From a virus, in IMG/VR virus record IMGVR_UViG_3300033571_000586, positions 1 to 26,067 of that record: a DNA stretch of 26,067 bases. The stretch is one strand, 5' to 3'. The notes under the pieces are model-generated. The model was not told where the DNA came from. It did no database searches and saw nothing but the letters and a program-made list of their open reading frames with translations. Numbering within the stretch: position 1 is the first letter of the stretch; every line of letters starts with the position of its first letter. The translations under genes were made by a program, and so were the position numbers. Below are positions 8,604 through 17,087 of the stretch, piece by piece.

Positions 8604-8616
8604 GTTGTCTATCCTT

Positions 8617-8651
8617 AAAGTTAAAAGAGTACCCCCGTGAAGAGGTACTCT
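8617..8651 (-). terminator. Terminator or attenuator before the tail genes
   Basis: In leftward RNA, AGAGTACC (8651-8644) pairs perfectly with GGTACTCT (8633-8626) around a 10-nt loop and is followed by a U-rich stretch (TTTTAACTTT). This is a good intrinsic terminator shape between the decoration-like gene and the adaptor. It may separate highly expressed head genes from tail genes. Confidence 0.65.
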
Positions 8652-8668
8652 CTGTTATCTTAGGCTAA

Positions 8669-9160
8669 TTAAGCCAGAACGTCACGATCAACTTCTGCAG
8701 CAGTTTGACGCGCATCAACATCCATAAGGATAGCAAACACACGAACCACGCCCGAAGTTGGTGCAGTCGTAGCAGTAGCAATCAGCAAGTCAATCGTATC
8801 AGCAGTGCCACCAATAACGATAGGTTGGAAAGCAGCAGCATTCTGAGCATAAGCACCAGCAGCAGCAGCATCTAGGTCAAAGCCGTCAATGAAGATATCA
8901 GGCTCAGTCGTGGTGACACCAAGGTCAACAGTCGTGTCATTCGACTCACCACCAGCAACGGTGATAACTTCCAGACCAGCGTTCAGGATGATGGTGTCAG
9001 CAGGTACCGAGATTGCTTCAATAACGTCAGCAGCAGCCAGAGCCGAGCCTTTTGCAGTTGCAGCAGCAGCAAAGTCAATCAGAACTTCTTTGAAGTAGGG
9101 CATACGCCCAGCGGTGAAACCATCAACCGTTCCGCCCGCAAGAGTAGTAACAGTAGCCAT
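8669..9160 (-). CDS. Putative head decoration/structural protein
   Basis: The protein has 163 aa, is very rich in Ala, Thr, Val and Asp, acidic, and has no Cys. Its place directly after the major capsid gene, and the beta-rich pattern (VLIDFAAAATAKGSA, then ISVPADTIILNAGLEVI, then VVRVFAILMDVDA), suggest a capsid decoration or accessory head protein. AAGG sites precede the ATG. Terminator-like hairpins sit on both sides (9198-9217 and 8617-8651), so its level is probably set separately from the tail genes. I do not recognise a named family. Confidence 0.55.
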   Translation of the reverse strand: MATVTTLAGGTVDGFTAGRMPYFKEVLIDFAAAATAKGSALAAADVIEAISVPADTIILNAGLEVITVAGGESNDTTVDLGVTTTEPDIFIDGFDLDAAAAGAYAQNAAAFQPIVIGGTADTIDLLIATATTAPTSGVVRVFAILMDVDARQTAAEVDRDVLA

Positions 9161-9194
9161 TTAAATTCCCTTTCCTAGGTTTATGGCAGAGTTA

Positions 9195-9217
9195 AGAGAT
9201 ACCCCCGAAGGAGTATC
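9195..9217 (-). terminator. Hairpin with UUCG loop after the capsid gene
   Basis: In leftward RNA, GATACTCC-TTCG-GGGGTATC forms an 8-bp stem with one U:G wobble and a UUCG tetraloop, followed by TCTTAACTC. The T-run is weak, so it may be an attenuator or a stability element that protects the capsid mRNA end rather than a full stop. Confidence 0.55.
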
Positions 9218-9233
9218 CCATAGTAACTTAGCG

Positions 9234-10307
9234 TTAAGCTAGGTTGTACTTTGCAGTGGTGATTGCTTCTGGACGCAGAATCTTACGGCCATACAAGTGC
9301 ATACCACGGATGATGTCTGCAAACGAGTCAGGGTCACGGTAGGTTTCGGTCTTGTTGATCTGCTCAGCCGTAGCAATAGCCGAGTCATGACCAGCAACGA
9401 TCACACCGTAGTTTGCGTTCTGGTTAGCAACACCAGTCGTAGCAGGCCCAGTACCAACCGAAGGCAGGTTGTTCGAGACATACACACGGAAGCCGTTCCA
9501 GTTCGTCAGAACCAGACCATTACGCAGTGCGCCCGAATCACCGAAGTCAGCATTCAGGAAGCGCGAGTCTTCGTCCATCAGTACTTCCATCAGCACGGGG
9601 TCAATCACAACCCAACGGCCAGCCTTATCGACATTCTGTTGATCCAACAGACGGCCCATACGGTTGATCAGCATGACAGGCGATACGTACTCAGTAGGCA
9701 GAGCAGTAGCACCGGGCAGACGAGCAGCTACGGGGATCGAGTGTTCACCAGCCGAAGCGGTCGTGATGTTGCCGAAGCTACCCTTTTTCAACTTCATCGA
9801 AGTCAGCAGTTCGTCAGAACCAGCAGTCGTGATAGCCTTCGTGCCGTTCACAACGTCATTCACAGTATCAGCATTGTCATGCAAAGCCGACTGCTTGTAG
9901 CCCGACAGGTAGCCCAGAACTTCTTGGTCATGCTGGTCAGCCAAACGGTAAGCCGCACGGTTGGTAGCCAAGTCCATGAAGTTAACGTGCGAGTGAGCTT
10001 CTTCAATGTCGTCGATCTTGAATGCAAAGTAGTTAGCTTTGTCGATCACCAACGAGAAGTCAGCGTCCTGCAGGTCTTGTGCTTGTACCTGAGTACCACG
10101 AGCATACGAAGACACCGAGATTTCTGGTTCTTTGATAATACGAACAGTGTCACCCTGCGAAGAGATTTCACCGAAGTAGTCCGAATTGGTAATGTCGCCA
10201 ACGATGGTTGCTTTACGGAAAGCAAGTTGGACTTTTTTGGAATAGATAACCGAAGAGAAGTTACCGTTTGGCAAATTGCCATAACCAGCAGATGCTTGGA
10301 AAGCCAT
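9234..10307 (-). CDS. Major capsid protein
   Basis: The protein has 357 aa, with AGGAG about 7 nt before the ATG. It sits between scaffold and tail adaptor and has the size of a major head protein. The sequence begins MAFQASAGYGNLPNGNFSS, then KKVQLAFRKATIVGDITNSDYFGEI, a long charged helix around residues 98-130, and a C-terminal HLYGRKILRPEAI. This resembles HK97-fold coat proteins of podovirus-like marine phages by eye. Codon choice is unusually uniform, and the antisense strand stays open over nearly its whole length; I take that as a by-product. It has its own upstream promoter and leader. Confidence 0.85.
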   Translation of the reverse strand: MAFQASAGYGNLPNGNFSSVIYSKKVQLAFRKATIVGDITNSDYFGEISSQGDTVRIIKEPEISVSSYARGTQVQAQDLQDADFSLVIDKANYFAFKIDDIEEAHSHVNFMDLATNRAAYRLADQHDQEVLGYLSGYKQSALHDNADTVNDVVNGTKAITTAGSDELLTSMKLKKGSFGNITTASAGEHSIPVAARLPGATALPTEYVSPVMLINRMGRLLDQQNVDKAGRWVVIDPVLMEVLMDEDSRFLNADFGDSGALRNGLVLTNWNGFRVYVSNNLPSVGTGPATTGVANQNANYGVIVAGHDSAIATAEQINKTETYRDPDSFADIIRGMHLYGRKILRPEAITTAKYNLA

Positions 10308-10465
10308 GAGAAATACTCCTATGATATTTGGCTTTGATAAGAAGCTAAACAGAGCGATAAGAGGCTGAGTCTTTCCTAGGGTGCATCTTCTCTTTAGGTT
10401 GATCGACCTTCGAGAGACGGGCCTGTACTTGTCAGGTGAGTCTTATTTAGTTTAGACTTTAGATA

Positions 10466-10512
10466 GGCAAGTAGCATTGGGTAGTCTTAATCAGAGTCCT
10501 ACGCTACTTGCC
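10466..10512 (-). promoter_or_regulatory. Stem-loop at the 5' end of the capsid mRNA
   Basis: A perfect 10-bp inverted repeat, GGCAAGTAGC (10466-10475) and GCTACTTGCC (10503-10512), encloses 27 nt in which GTAG and CTAC can pair again. The upstream promoter would start RNA near 10509-10510. The stem would therefore form at or within a few nt of the mRNA 5' end, or the right arm could be an operator over the start site. Leader length to the ATG would be about 200 nt. Confidence 0.6.
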
Positions 10513-10515
10513 CTA

Positions 10516-10543
10516 GTTATACTAAGTTTACCTTAGATGTCAA
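10516..10543 (-). promoter_or_regulatory. Leftward promoter for the capsid gene
   Basis: TTGACA (10543-10538), a 16-nt spacer, then TATAAC (10521-10516): an almost ideal sigma-70-type promoter in the 239-nt gap between scaffold and capsid genes. The same -35/-10 pattern occurs before two other leftward genes. Confidence 0.65.
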
Positions 10544-10546
10544 GCA

Positions 10547-11389
10547 CTATCTTGCACCACCACTCATATCATAAACAAAAGTACCATTTTGCATTGCAGC
10601 TTGAATACGCTTTTCCATTTTAGCAAAAGTATCCATGTTCATCTTAGCAACATCAGACTCACGAATAGTCTCACTACCACCATCAAGATCAACACTAGCC
10701 TTGCTCTTTGTAACTACAGAAGATGCAGCTTCCTTAGCACTGGCTTTCTTGGCAGCAGGGTTAAGACCCTTATCAACTTTATACAGGTCAATGACACGAA
10801 TTACAGCACGAGCATCTTCTTCATTCTCATAAAGAACGTCCTGTACCCACTTTGGTTGTTCATCTGCCCAGTCATGGAAAGTATCTGACTTACGAAGATC
10901 ATCAAAATCAGGGTGACTCTCACGAATAGCATTAAGGGCTTTGTTGCGGATAGTCTCAGCACTCATTTGTTCATACTCAGTAAACTGACGTTCATACTTC
11001 GAGAGTTTCTCAGCAGCCTTCTTGTCAGCAATAGTCTCCACAATGGATGCCACATCAGGATACTTACGCGCCCATGCTGCAATGTCTTCATCCGACTTAG
11101 GTGGAAGGATTGGGTTATTAGTTGGTTGAGCTTTCAGTGACTCAAACTTCTTCTCCCACTCTTTTTCTTTTTCAGACATATGCCGACGAAGATCACCATA
11201 ACGCTTTTTAAACGAACGTTCTTCTGGGTCTGCAGGTTCTACTTCTGTAGGTTCAACTTCTGCAGGTTTTTCCTCTGCAGGTTCCTTACCCTGCATAAGG
11301 TCATTGAGTTCCTGTTCTGCGTCAGCAATCCGTTGACGATTCTTACGCCCAGAAGCATTGTGGTCTACGAGTACTTTAGTGATAGCCAT
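10547..11389 (-). CDS. Capsid scaffold protein
   Basis: The protein has 280 aa, highly charged and predicted helical almost throughout. It has a Glu/Pro/Val-rich acidic stretch near residues 35-57 (EEKPAEVEPTEVEPAD), then a coiled-coil-like region (KKRYGDLRRHMSEKEKEWEK). The C-terminus is basic-amphipathic (AKMEKRIQAAMQNGTFVYD), the kind of segment that contacts coat protein in scaffolds. It lies immediately upstream of the capsid gene, as scaffolds normally do. There is no Ser-His-Asp protease signature, so it looks like a pure scaffold. Confidence 0.8.
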   Translation of the reverse strand: MAITKVLVDHNASGRKNRQRIADAEQELNDLMQGKEPAEEKPAEVEPTEVEPADPEERSFKKRYGDLRRHMSEKEKEWEKKFESLKAQPTNNPILPPKSDEDIAAWARKYPDVASIVETIADKKAAEKLSKYERQFTEYEQMSAETIRNKALNAIRESHPDFDDLRKSDTFHDWADEQPKWVQDVLYENEEDARAVIRVIDLYKVDKGLNPAAKKASAKEAASSVVTKSKASVDLDGGSETIRESDVAKMNMDTFAKMEKRIQAAMQNGTFVYDMSGGAR

Positions 11390-11429
11390 GTGTTATCCTT
11401 ATAGTGGGGTCAGCCGAGGCTGAGTTGCC

Positions 11430-14400
11430 TTATTGTTTTCCTGCCAGACCTTTTGTCTTAGCACGGGTCTTCTTTGGTTTAGTTACAAGTCCACCTTCTT
11501 CAAAACCTGCTCGTCCGCCTTGAGGAACTGTAGGGGTAGGCTTAGGGGTAGGAATAGGGCCACCTGCTGGGCCAGTGGAGGTTGTTTTAGGTTTAACTGG
11601 GGTGTACCCTGCACTACCTGAACCATAGGTAGAGGAACTGTAGTTGCCCCCACCTTGAGAGGAAGTTGTTACAGGCTTACTAACTATTCTATCTTTGCCT
11701 GAACTTCTTCCAACAGAAGAAACTCCACTACCTCCACTGGTGCCTGTGCCTTCTCTACGTGCATCTGCAGATTGCCCACCAGAACTCTTTGCAGGAGGCG
11801 CAGCAGCAGGGGGTGTAGCAGGAGGTGTAGCAGGAGGTGTAGCAGCGGGGGTTTGTTTTGCTTTCTCTTCAATAGCCCTCATATAGGCATTACCAGTACC
11901 AGCAACTTTAGAAAGCACTAAGCCTTGCTCTAGTGGAGAGATTTGTGCAATGTAAGCTTTAACCTTTTCAGTCAGTATCTTATAGTTTTCACTACCAGTA
12001 AGACCTTTAGATTCCATAATTTTCAAAGCAGCATTTGCATTTGCAATGTTTTGAATGTCTTTATCTTTTCCTGTAAGGATGCCGATAAGTCCACCAGCCA
12101 AACCTTTTGAATCAGCTTCTTCTTGAGGCTGAAGGGCATTCATCCCAAACTCAAAAGGGTTGCTGGTAATAGCTTCATAGTTTTGGTCTGCCCAAGAAGA
12201 GTATGCAGTAGAAGGGGTTGTATCTCCTCTATTGTCATCTCTCGATTTTCTTGAGGACTTTGGTTTTTCCTCACTCTTATTAGCATCATACGTATCTTGT
12301 AGGAGTTGTGTCCAAGGAACAAAACCCGGAGGGATACTCCCCATAGCTGTACCAGACATGAAGCTAATATTCATTTTTTTCCCCGTAGTGGGGTTAAAGT
12401 AAAGACGCTCTTCAACAGGGCTACCTACACCAGTAGTGCCATAGCTAGGCATTGTAAATTCTGTGCGGTCAAACGCAACACCGCCCTCAGCCATACCAGA
12501 TGGTAGAGACATAGCTTGTGCCAGCATCTGTTCTTCTTCAGGGGTAAGCTCCTCGTCTTGCCCTTCCACAGGTACACCGCTACCATCTACCGGAACACCA
12601 CCAATACGTCCCTCAGACTCCATCTCCATCATGCCTTGCTTAGCCTGAGCGCGTAGGTCTTCAAAGAACCTTACACCATAATAACGCAACACATCTGCAG
12701 GCACAACATATTCACCGCCAGACAGCTTTGCATCTACATTATCACGAACCTCAGATGCCAAAGCACCGGGAGGAATATCATTACCAGTTACAGGTTCTCT
12801 TGACATACCATCATCGGCCATGCCGCCCTCTTGCATTAGTCTATTCATCTGTTCTTCCTCTACCATGCCACCTTCGGCAAATGATCCAATATTGAAATCT
12901 ACATCCTTAAGTCCACTAAAGTCAATTTGGATTGCTGTGTTATCTAATGTTTGCTCTACCCCATTAGCATATCCCTTGTCACTAAAGTATGGTAGTTCAA
13001 TGGTTTTTATCTGGATTCCATCCCCAAACTGTTCTTTAAGTTGGGAGATAAAATTTTGCACCCCATCTTTGTAAGTCTTAGTAAAGCCACTTGATTTACC
13101 CATATAACTATCATACTCTTTAGAACCAAGTCGCGCTCTACCAGAAGTAACAATACGCTGTAAGTTTGGTATAACAATAGAAGAAACACTTTCTTGACTC
13201 GCCTTTGACATAGCAACTTGTAATGCTAAACGCACAGCATCTGAGTCTTCTGTAAGGGGTGAATTACCTATAGCCCTCATTCTTTTTTCTGCAATAGGTG
13301 GGGACTCATAAGAGTAGTTAGTGATCTGATTTAGAAAAGCTTTTGCATCGTAATCTTTATTACCAAAGGCACGGCCCATTTCCTCTATGTCAAAAGTTTC
13401 ACGTAGCTTGGCTGACCTTGCTTCAAGTTTAGCTTCTTCTTCTACTGAAACAGGTAAGCCATCTTTTTTTGCTTTGGAGAGACGAGTATCCTCTGAACCA
13501 ATTTTAAAGTACTCTGTAAGAGCTTCTTTATTTTTCTTAAAGAATGCTTTGTCATCTTTACCCATAGGCATATTTTCAAGGAGTTCACTGTATGCTACAT
13601 CTCTTGACACTGGCCCGCGAGATTTTGCTGCACCTTTTTGAACAAGGTCTGACTGTATCTCTTCAACCAGAAGATATTTTTCGCCGTTGTTATTTTCCCT
13701 GATAGAAACACGAGAGTGTACAATAGTAGAGTCGTTGTAGTGTGTTCTATCTAGATTAGGGTAAAATGCTGGGGAGTCTGGAGAGTTTGGAATAGCATCC
13801 ACTACAAGTGTAGTTGAAGAGACTTCTCTATCTTTAACTTGTTGACGTTGCACACTAGTATTAGCTGGGTCATCATACTCTTTTGCAGTAACCTTGTAAG
13901 CTTTGTTTTCTGCAAGAGCTACAGCTTCTTCTCTAGTGTAGCGTTTCATTGGATCAATGCCAATGTCCATAGCATCAAGTTCTGCCCTACGTACACCGGG
14001 AGCTTTTGTCTGCAAGAATTTTACAAGTTCGCTACCTTTATACCCCTTTGAAGGAAACTCCATAGACTTAATTGCCTCAACAGTTGGGCTGTAAAATTCC
14101 ATAAGAGCTTCAGGGTTTAATTTAAGCTTACCATCTTCTGTTGTAGCAAACATTCTTGGTTTAGTTAATTTAGGTTTTGCGTTACTAGATAACTCACTTA
14201 CTGTTGACTGGTTTTTAAGTTGCACAGGTTCACCTAGCGGTAGGCTACCAAACTCATCTGCTATGGACTTTCTTGCAGCTTGGGCTGCTTCTGGCAAAGC
14301 GTCAACAGCACCCTTACCTAATGCAGCAGCACCCTTGGCTGCTGTACCAACGACTTTAGCAACAGGGATAACTCCCGCTACGGTCATCACATCACTAGCA

Positions 14401-14810
14401 ACAACTTCCCTTGCTTTAGTCACCTGATCAGGAGTAGCCTCTTCATAGCTTACTCCGTACATACGGTTTAGTTTTTCATCTAGGTCTTCTGTAGCAACTC
14501 TTTTGATACTGCCAGCAGTGTCTTCAACGATTCCCTTGACACCTTCATAAGGATTTCTAACAAAATCTACAATGCCCTGTGCAAGACCAGTAGCCATATT
14601 CCCTAGTGTGCCATAGGTGTCTTCTCTAAGGGCTTTCTTTAGAGTTTCACCAGTGGACTCATACTCGTTATCAAGACCGTAGATGTTATCAAAGAAAAGG
14701 TCTGAGTAAGACAAACCTTTTTGTTCTGGTGTCTCTGCCCTAGCCTTTAGGTACGCGTCCCTACGATTTGACGGAGAGAAGGCACTCTGTGTTTGCTCAT
14801 TTTGATCCAT
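11430..14810 (-). CDS. Giant virion-associated protein with EIQSD-type domain
   Basis: The protein has 1126 aa and lies between portal and scaffold. Residues 1-200 are helical with an Ala/Gly-rich, possibly membrane-active stretch (about 140-172). Residues about 255-640 match, by eye, a domain that recurs in large polyvalent proteins of phages. It has ELVKFLQTKAPGVRRAELDA, then YTREEAVALAENKAYKV, the signature VEEIQSDL (382-389), SPPIAEKRM, and a YFSDKGYANGVEQ end. Residues about 685-720 hold NVDAKLSGGEYVVPADVLRY, a common virion-protein motif. The short motif (F/M)(A/E)EGG(M/L/V) recurs near 644, 773 and the C-terminus. Residues about 975-1126 are low complexity with TPPATPPATPP. The role may be ejection of DNA and proteins into the cell; no catalytic activity is proven. 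It overlaps the 66-aa gene by 14 nt. Confidence 0.7.
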   Translation of the reverse strand: MDQNEQTQSAFSPSNRRDAYLKARAETPEQKGLSYSDLFFDNIYGLDNEYESTGETLKKALREDTYGTLGNMATGLAQGIVDFVRNPYEGVKGIVEDTAGSIKRVATEDLDEKLNRMYGVSYEEATPDQVTKAREVVASDVMTVAGVIPVAKVVGTAAKGAAALGKGAVDALPEAAQAARKSIADEFGSLPLGEPVQLKNQSTVSELSSNAKPKLTKPRMFATTEDGKLKLNPEALMEFYSPTVEAIKSMEFPSKGYKGSELVKFLQTKAPGVRRAELDAMDIGIDPMKRYTREEAVALAENKAYKVTAKEYDDPANTSVQRQQVKDREVSSTTLVVDAIPNSPDSPAFYPNLDRTHYNDSTIVHSRVSIRENNNGEKYLLVEEIQSDLVQKGAAKSRGPVSRDVAYSELLENMPMGKDDKAFFKKNKEALTEYFKIGSEDTRLSKAKKDGLPVSVEEEAKLEARSAKLRETFDIEEMGRAFGNKDYDAKAFLNQITNYSYESPPIAEKRMRAIGNSPLTEDSDAVRLALQVAMSKASQESVSSIVIPNLQRIVTSGRARLGSKEYDSYMGKSSGFTKTYKDGVQNFISQLKEQFGDGIQIKTIELPYFSDKGYANGVEQTLDNTAIQIDFSGLKDVDFNIGSFAEGGMVEEEQMNRLMQEGGMADDGMSREPVTGNDIPPGALASEVRDNVDAKLSGGEYVVPADVLRYYGVRFFEDLRAQAKQGMMEMESEGRIGGVPVDGSGVPVEGQDEELTPEEEQMLAQAMSLPSGMAEGGVAFDRTEFTMPSYGTTGVGSPVEERLYFNPTTGKKMNISFMSGTAMGSIPPGFVPWTQLLQDTYDANKSEEKPKSSRKSRDDNRGDTTPSTAYSSWADQNYEAITSNPFEFGMNALQPQEEADSKGLAGGLIGILTGKDKDIQNIANANAALKIMESKGLTGSENYKILTEKVKAYIAQISPLEQGLVLSKVAGTGNAYMRAIEEKAKQTPAATPPATPPATPPAAAPPAKSSGGQSADARREGTGTSGGSGVSSVGRSSGKDRIVSKPVTTSSQGGGNYSSSTYGSGSAGYTPVKPKTTSTGPAGGPIPTPKPTPTVPQGGRAGFEEGGLVTKPKKTRAKTKGLAGKQ

Positions 14811-14997
14811 CTACATTCACCTTGTCACGAAGTTTTTGTAGTTTGCGTAGGGCAAGTAGTTCTCCCTGAGCGCGATATACCTCAATAGGGTCTTTCACCT
14901 GTTCCAGAGTTTTATAACACAGTTGGATCATAGTGTCAAGTTCTTTGAGGAACTCTGGCCACAGCTTAGGGTCATTCACAAGAAGCTTTAGACTCAT
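14797..14997 (-). CDS. Small helical protein between portal and giant virion protein
   Basis: The protein has 66 aa and is almost entirely helical with heptad-like Leu spacing (LWPEFLKELDTMIQL, then GELLALRKLQKLRDKV). The ATG overlaps the portal stop as ATGA. It overlaps the downstream gene too, so the three are translated as a chain. I do not recognise the family. Small helical proteins at this position can be head-completion or internal proteins, but this is only inference. Confidence 0.65.
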   Translation of the reverse strand: MSLKLLVNDPKLWPEFLKELDTMIQLCYKTLEQVKDPIEVYRAQGELLALRKLQKLRDKVNVDGSK

Positions 14998-17075
14998 TGC
15001 ATAGCTCCACCAGTGTTGGCACTAAAGCCCTGCTCTCCGGGAACAGGCACAGAGCCAGTACCCATGTTACCACCACCAGAGCCAGTAGTATCCTGAGCCT
15101 GCACTCCTGCGGGAGCCTGTTGCCCTTGAGGAGCCTGAGGCTGTTGTGGCTGTGAAGCTTGGAATGTCTTGAGGATTTCAGCCTGAATGGCTGCACGTTG
15201 CATAGAGTTGGCAACCTTGTCTGGGTCAAGCTCCATCGACTTAGCAATCTCACGAACAATGTAGTCCAGTCGAGCAAAGGGTGCTAGGATTGGGTTCTGT
15301 ACCACACCAAGGAACTGCATCAGACGCTGCGAACGTACTTCATTAGCCATCAGTGATTCTGTACCAGCAGCCTTAACTTCTAGGTCACCCTTAATCTCTG
15401 GGTCAAAGTCAAACTGCATATTGAAGCTGAACAGTGCCTTACCCAGTGGGGCCAGCAGGTAGTCATCAATGTTCTTTACAACAGTACGGATAGAACCATT
15501 GGCTGCTGACATAAGCATAGAGATACCAGATGCAGTACGACCCACACCAGAGATACCTGTCTGACCATGAGCAAATGATGGGAAACCAGTAGACTCATCC
15601 GCCAAGACACGAGCCTTGTCAAACATCTGCATATTCTCGTTGGACACGTTAGGGAACTTCGTACCAAAGATAGCCTGTCCGGGAGCGCCACCCTGTCTAC
15701 GGAACACCTTTCCGGGATACACTGATAGGTCTTGTCCGGGAACTAGGTTGGTTTCATCCACTTCGATCAATAGGTTACCGCTTAGTGCAGCGTTATCCAC
15801 AGCCATACGCATGAAGCCGTTCATCAAGGTCTGAGTATCATCCATGTTCTCAGCAACACCTACGCCCCACATGGAGTATGGGTTTACTTCATAGGGAACA
15901 ACATAAAATGGGATGATGCTAGGAGTAAAGGGGTTAAGGACTAGGCGCAGGACACGGCCATTGCATAGCCAGATGTTCACAGCAATGTTATCTTTGTCTC
16001 TTAGTTCCTTAGGGATATCAACTTTGTGATCCTCAAGTACCGATCTCTCAACATTACCCCAGAACTCTAGGACTTCAAAACGATTGACCGCAACTTGCTG
16101 CGTATCGTCTTCCATTGCCTGCTCCCACCACTCTTTAGTATAGCTAGGGCCAAACTTTAGTGCAGTCTCAATCTCATTCTTACGGAAGTAAGGACGCTTG
16201 CCAAGCTTACGCAATTCACTATGAGACATCTTGTGCCGTTCAATAGCGTACTCGACTTCTTCCATGTTGTGTGCATCTGGGTCTGGATAGAAGTTCCATA
16301 CGGATACGTTAGACACCATTGGTACAGTCTTAATTGTGGGTGTATAGTTACCCTCTTCATCCCACTTGGGGTATTCTTTGTCTACAGCGAATGGCCCCTT
16401 CATAATGCCAGTGCCAAACAGTGCGCACTCTAGGGCAGTAGCACGGAGATGCTTATTAGCTGAGGACTCTTCCAACTGGTCATGGATTTTCTTTTCCATC
16501 TTCTTGGCTGCGATCATAGCAGGCTCAAAGGTGATCTGTGTGGGGGTCATACCGGGGCCATGACGAACATCCTGAACAGGGCCAAGTTCATTCTTCATAG
16601 AACCAAGACGTTCCATGTAGGTCTGCATGGTTTCTCCGGGAAGTAGTGGCTCAATGCCAGCAGCCTTCTCAGCCTTCTTAACCTCGTCATTGGTTTCGAT
16701 ATGGAAAGACTCTACCACACCCTCAGGCAATGTCGTAGGGTCAATAACAATGGGGAATCGACCATTACCAAAGAGAACCTCAGACATTTGACCATAGGCA
16801 GCAAGCACCTTAGTCTTAGTCACCTTAACGAACACACGAGACTTTTCAGCGTTGGTAAACTTTACATCTTCACCATAGATACCACGGTAATTTTTGTAAG
16901 CAGTAAGCCAACGATTCTCTTCCGTCTTACGGGAAGTTTCTGCCTTACTGAAACGCTCTTCAACGTAGGCTACGATACCACCAGCAGGTTTATCTAGAGG
17001 GGTTTCTCCAGAGGTGTCTTTCACAGCTAGCATCTTAACGCTATCAGTCGAGAGGTTGTCTTCTTCCATCTTCAT
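14994..17075 (-). CDS. Portal protein
   Basis: The protein has 693 aa. It follows the large terminase and precedes the head genes, with the size of a podovirus portal (600-730 aa). Features include AAYGQMSEVLFGNGRFPI, VSNVSVWNFYPDPDA, a long helical and mixed core with NPYSMWGVGVAENMDDTQTL (portal-clip-type 'G.a..l.d.Q'), and a Gln/Pro/Gly-rich C-terminal tail (SQPQQPQAPQGQQAP, then SGGGNMGTG). The portal forms the 12-fold ring through which DNA is packed and released. Either Met1 or Met3 (17069) could be the start; the GGGA before them suits Met3 slightly better. Confidence 0.85.
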   Translation of the reverse strand: MKMEEDNLSTDSVKMLAVKDTSGETPLDKPAGGIVAYVEERFSKAETSRKTEENRWLTAYKNYRGIYGEDVKFTNAEKSRVFVKVTKTKVLAAYGQMSEVLFGNGRFPIVIDPTTLPEGVVESFHIETNDEVKKAEKAAGIEPLLPGETMQTYMERLGSMKNELGPVQDVRHGPGMTPTQITFEPAMIAAKKMEKKIHDQLEESSANKHLRATALECALFGTGIMKGPFAVDKEYPKWDEEGNYTPTIKTVPMVSNVSVWNFYPDPDAHNMEEVEYAIERHKMSHSELRKLGKRPYFRKNEIETALKFGPSYTKEWWEQAMEDDTQQVAVNRFEVLEFWGNVERSVLEDHKVDIPKELRDKDNIAVNIWLCNGRVLRLVLNPFTPSIIPFYVVPYEVNPYSMWGVGVAENMDDTQTLMNGFMRMAVDNAALSGNLLIEVDETNLVPGQDLSVYPGKVFRRQGGAPGQAIFGTKFPNVSNENMQMFDKARVLADESTGFPSFAHGQTGISGVGRTASGISMLMSAANGSIRTVVKNIDDYLLAPLGKALFSFNMQFDFDPEIKGDLEVKAAGTESLMANEVRSQRLMQFLGVVQNPILAPFARLDYIVREIAKSMELDPDKVANSMQRAAIQAEILKTFQASQPQQPQAPQGQQAPAGVQAQDTTGSGGGNMGTGSVPVPGEQGFSANTGGAMQ

Positions 17076-17087
17076 TTCCCGTCTAGG

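Noticed and set aside
9297-10337. 346-codon open frame on the + strand opposite the capsid gene
   Set aside because: It mirrors the capsid gene almost exactly, has no ribosome site, and the product is Arg/Ser/Val-rich with no family resemblance. It is explained by capsid codon bias.
15792-15802. GTTATCCACAG, a DnaA-box match
   Set aside because: A single copy inside the portal gene without AT-rich DNA or partner boxes; chance match.
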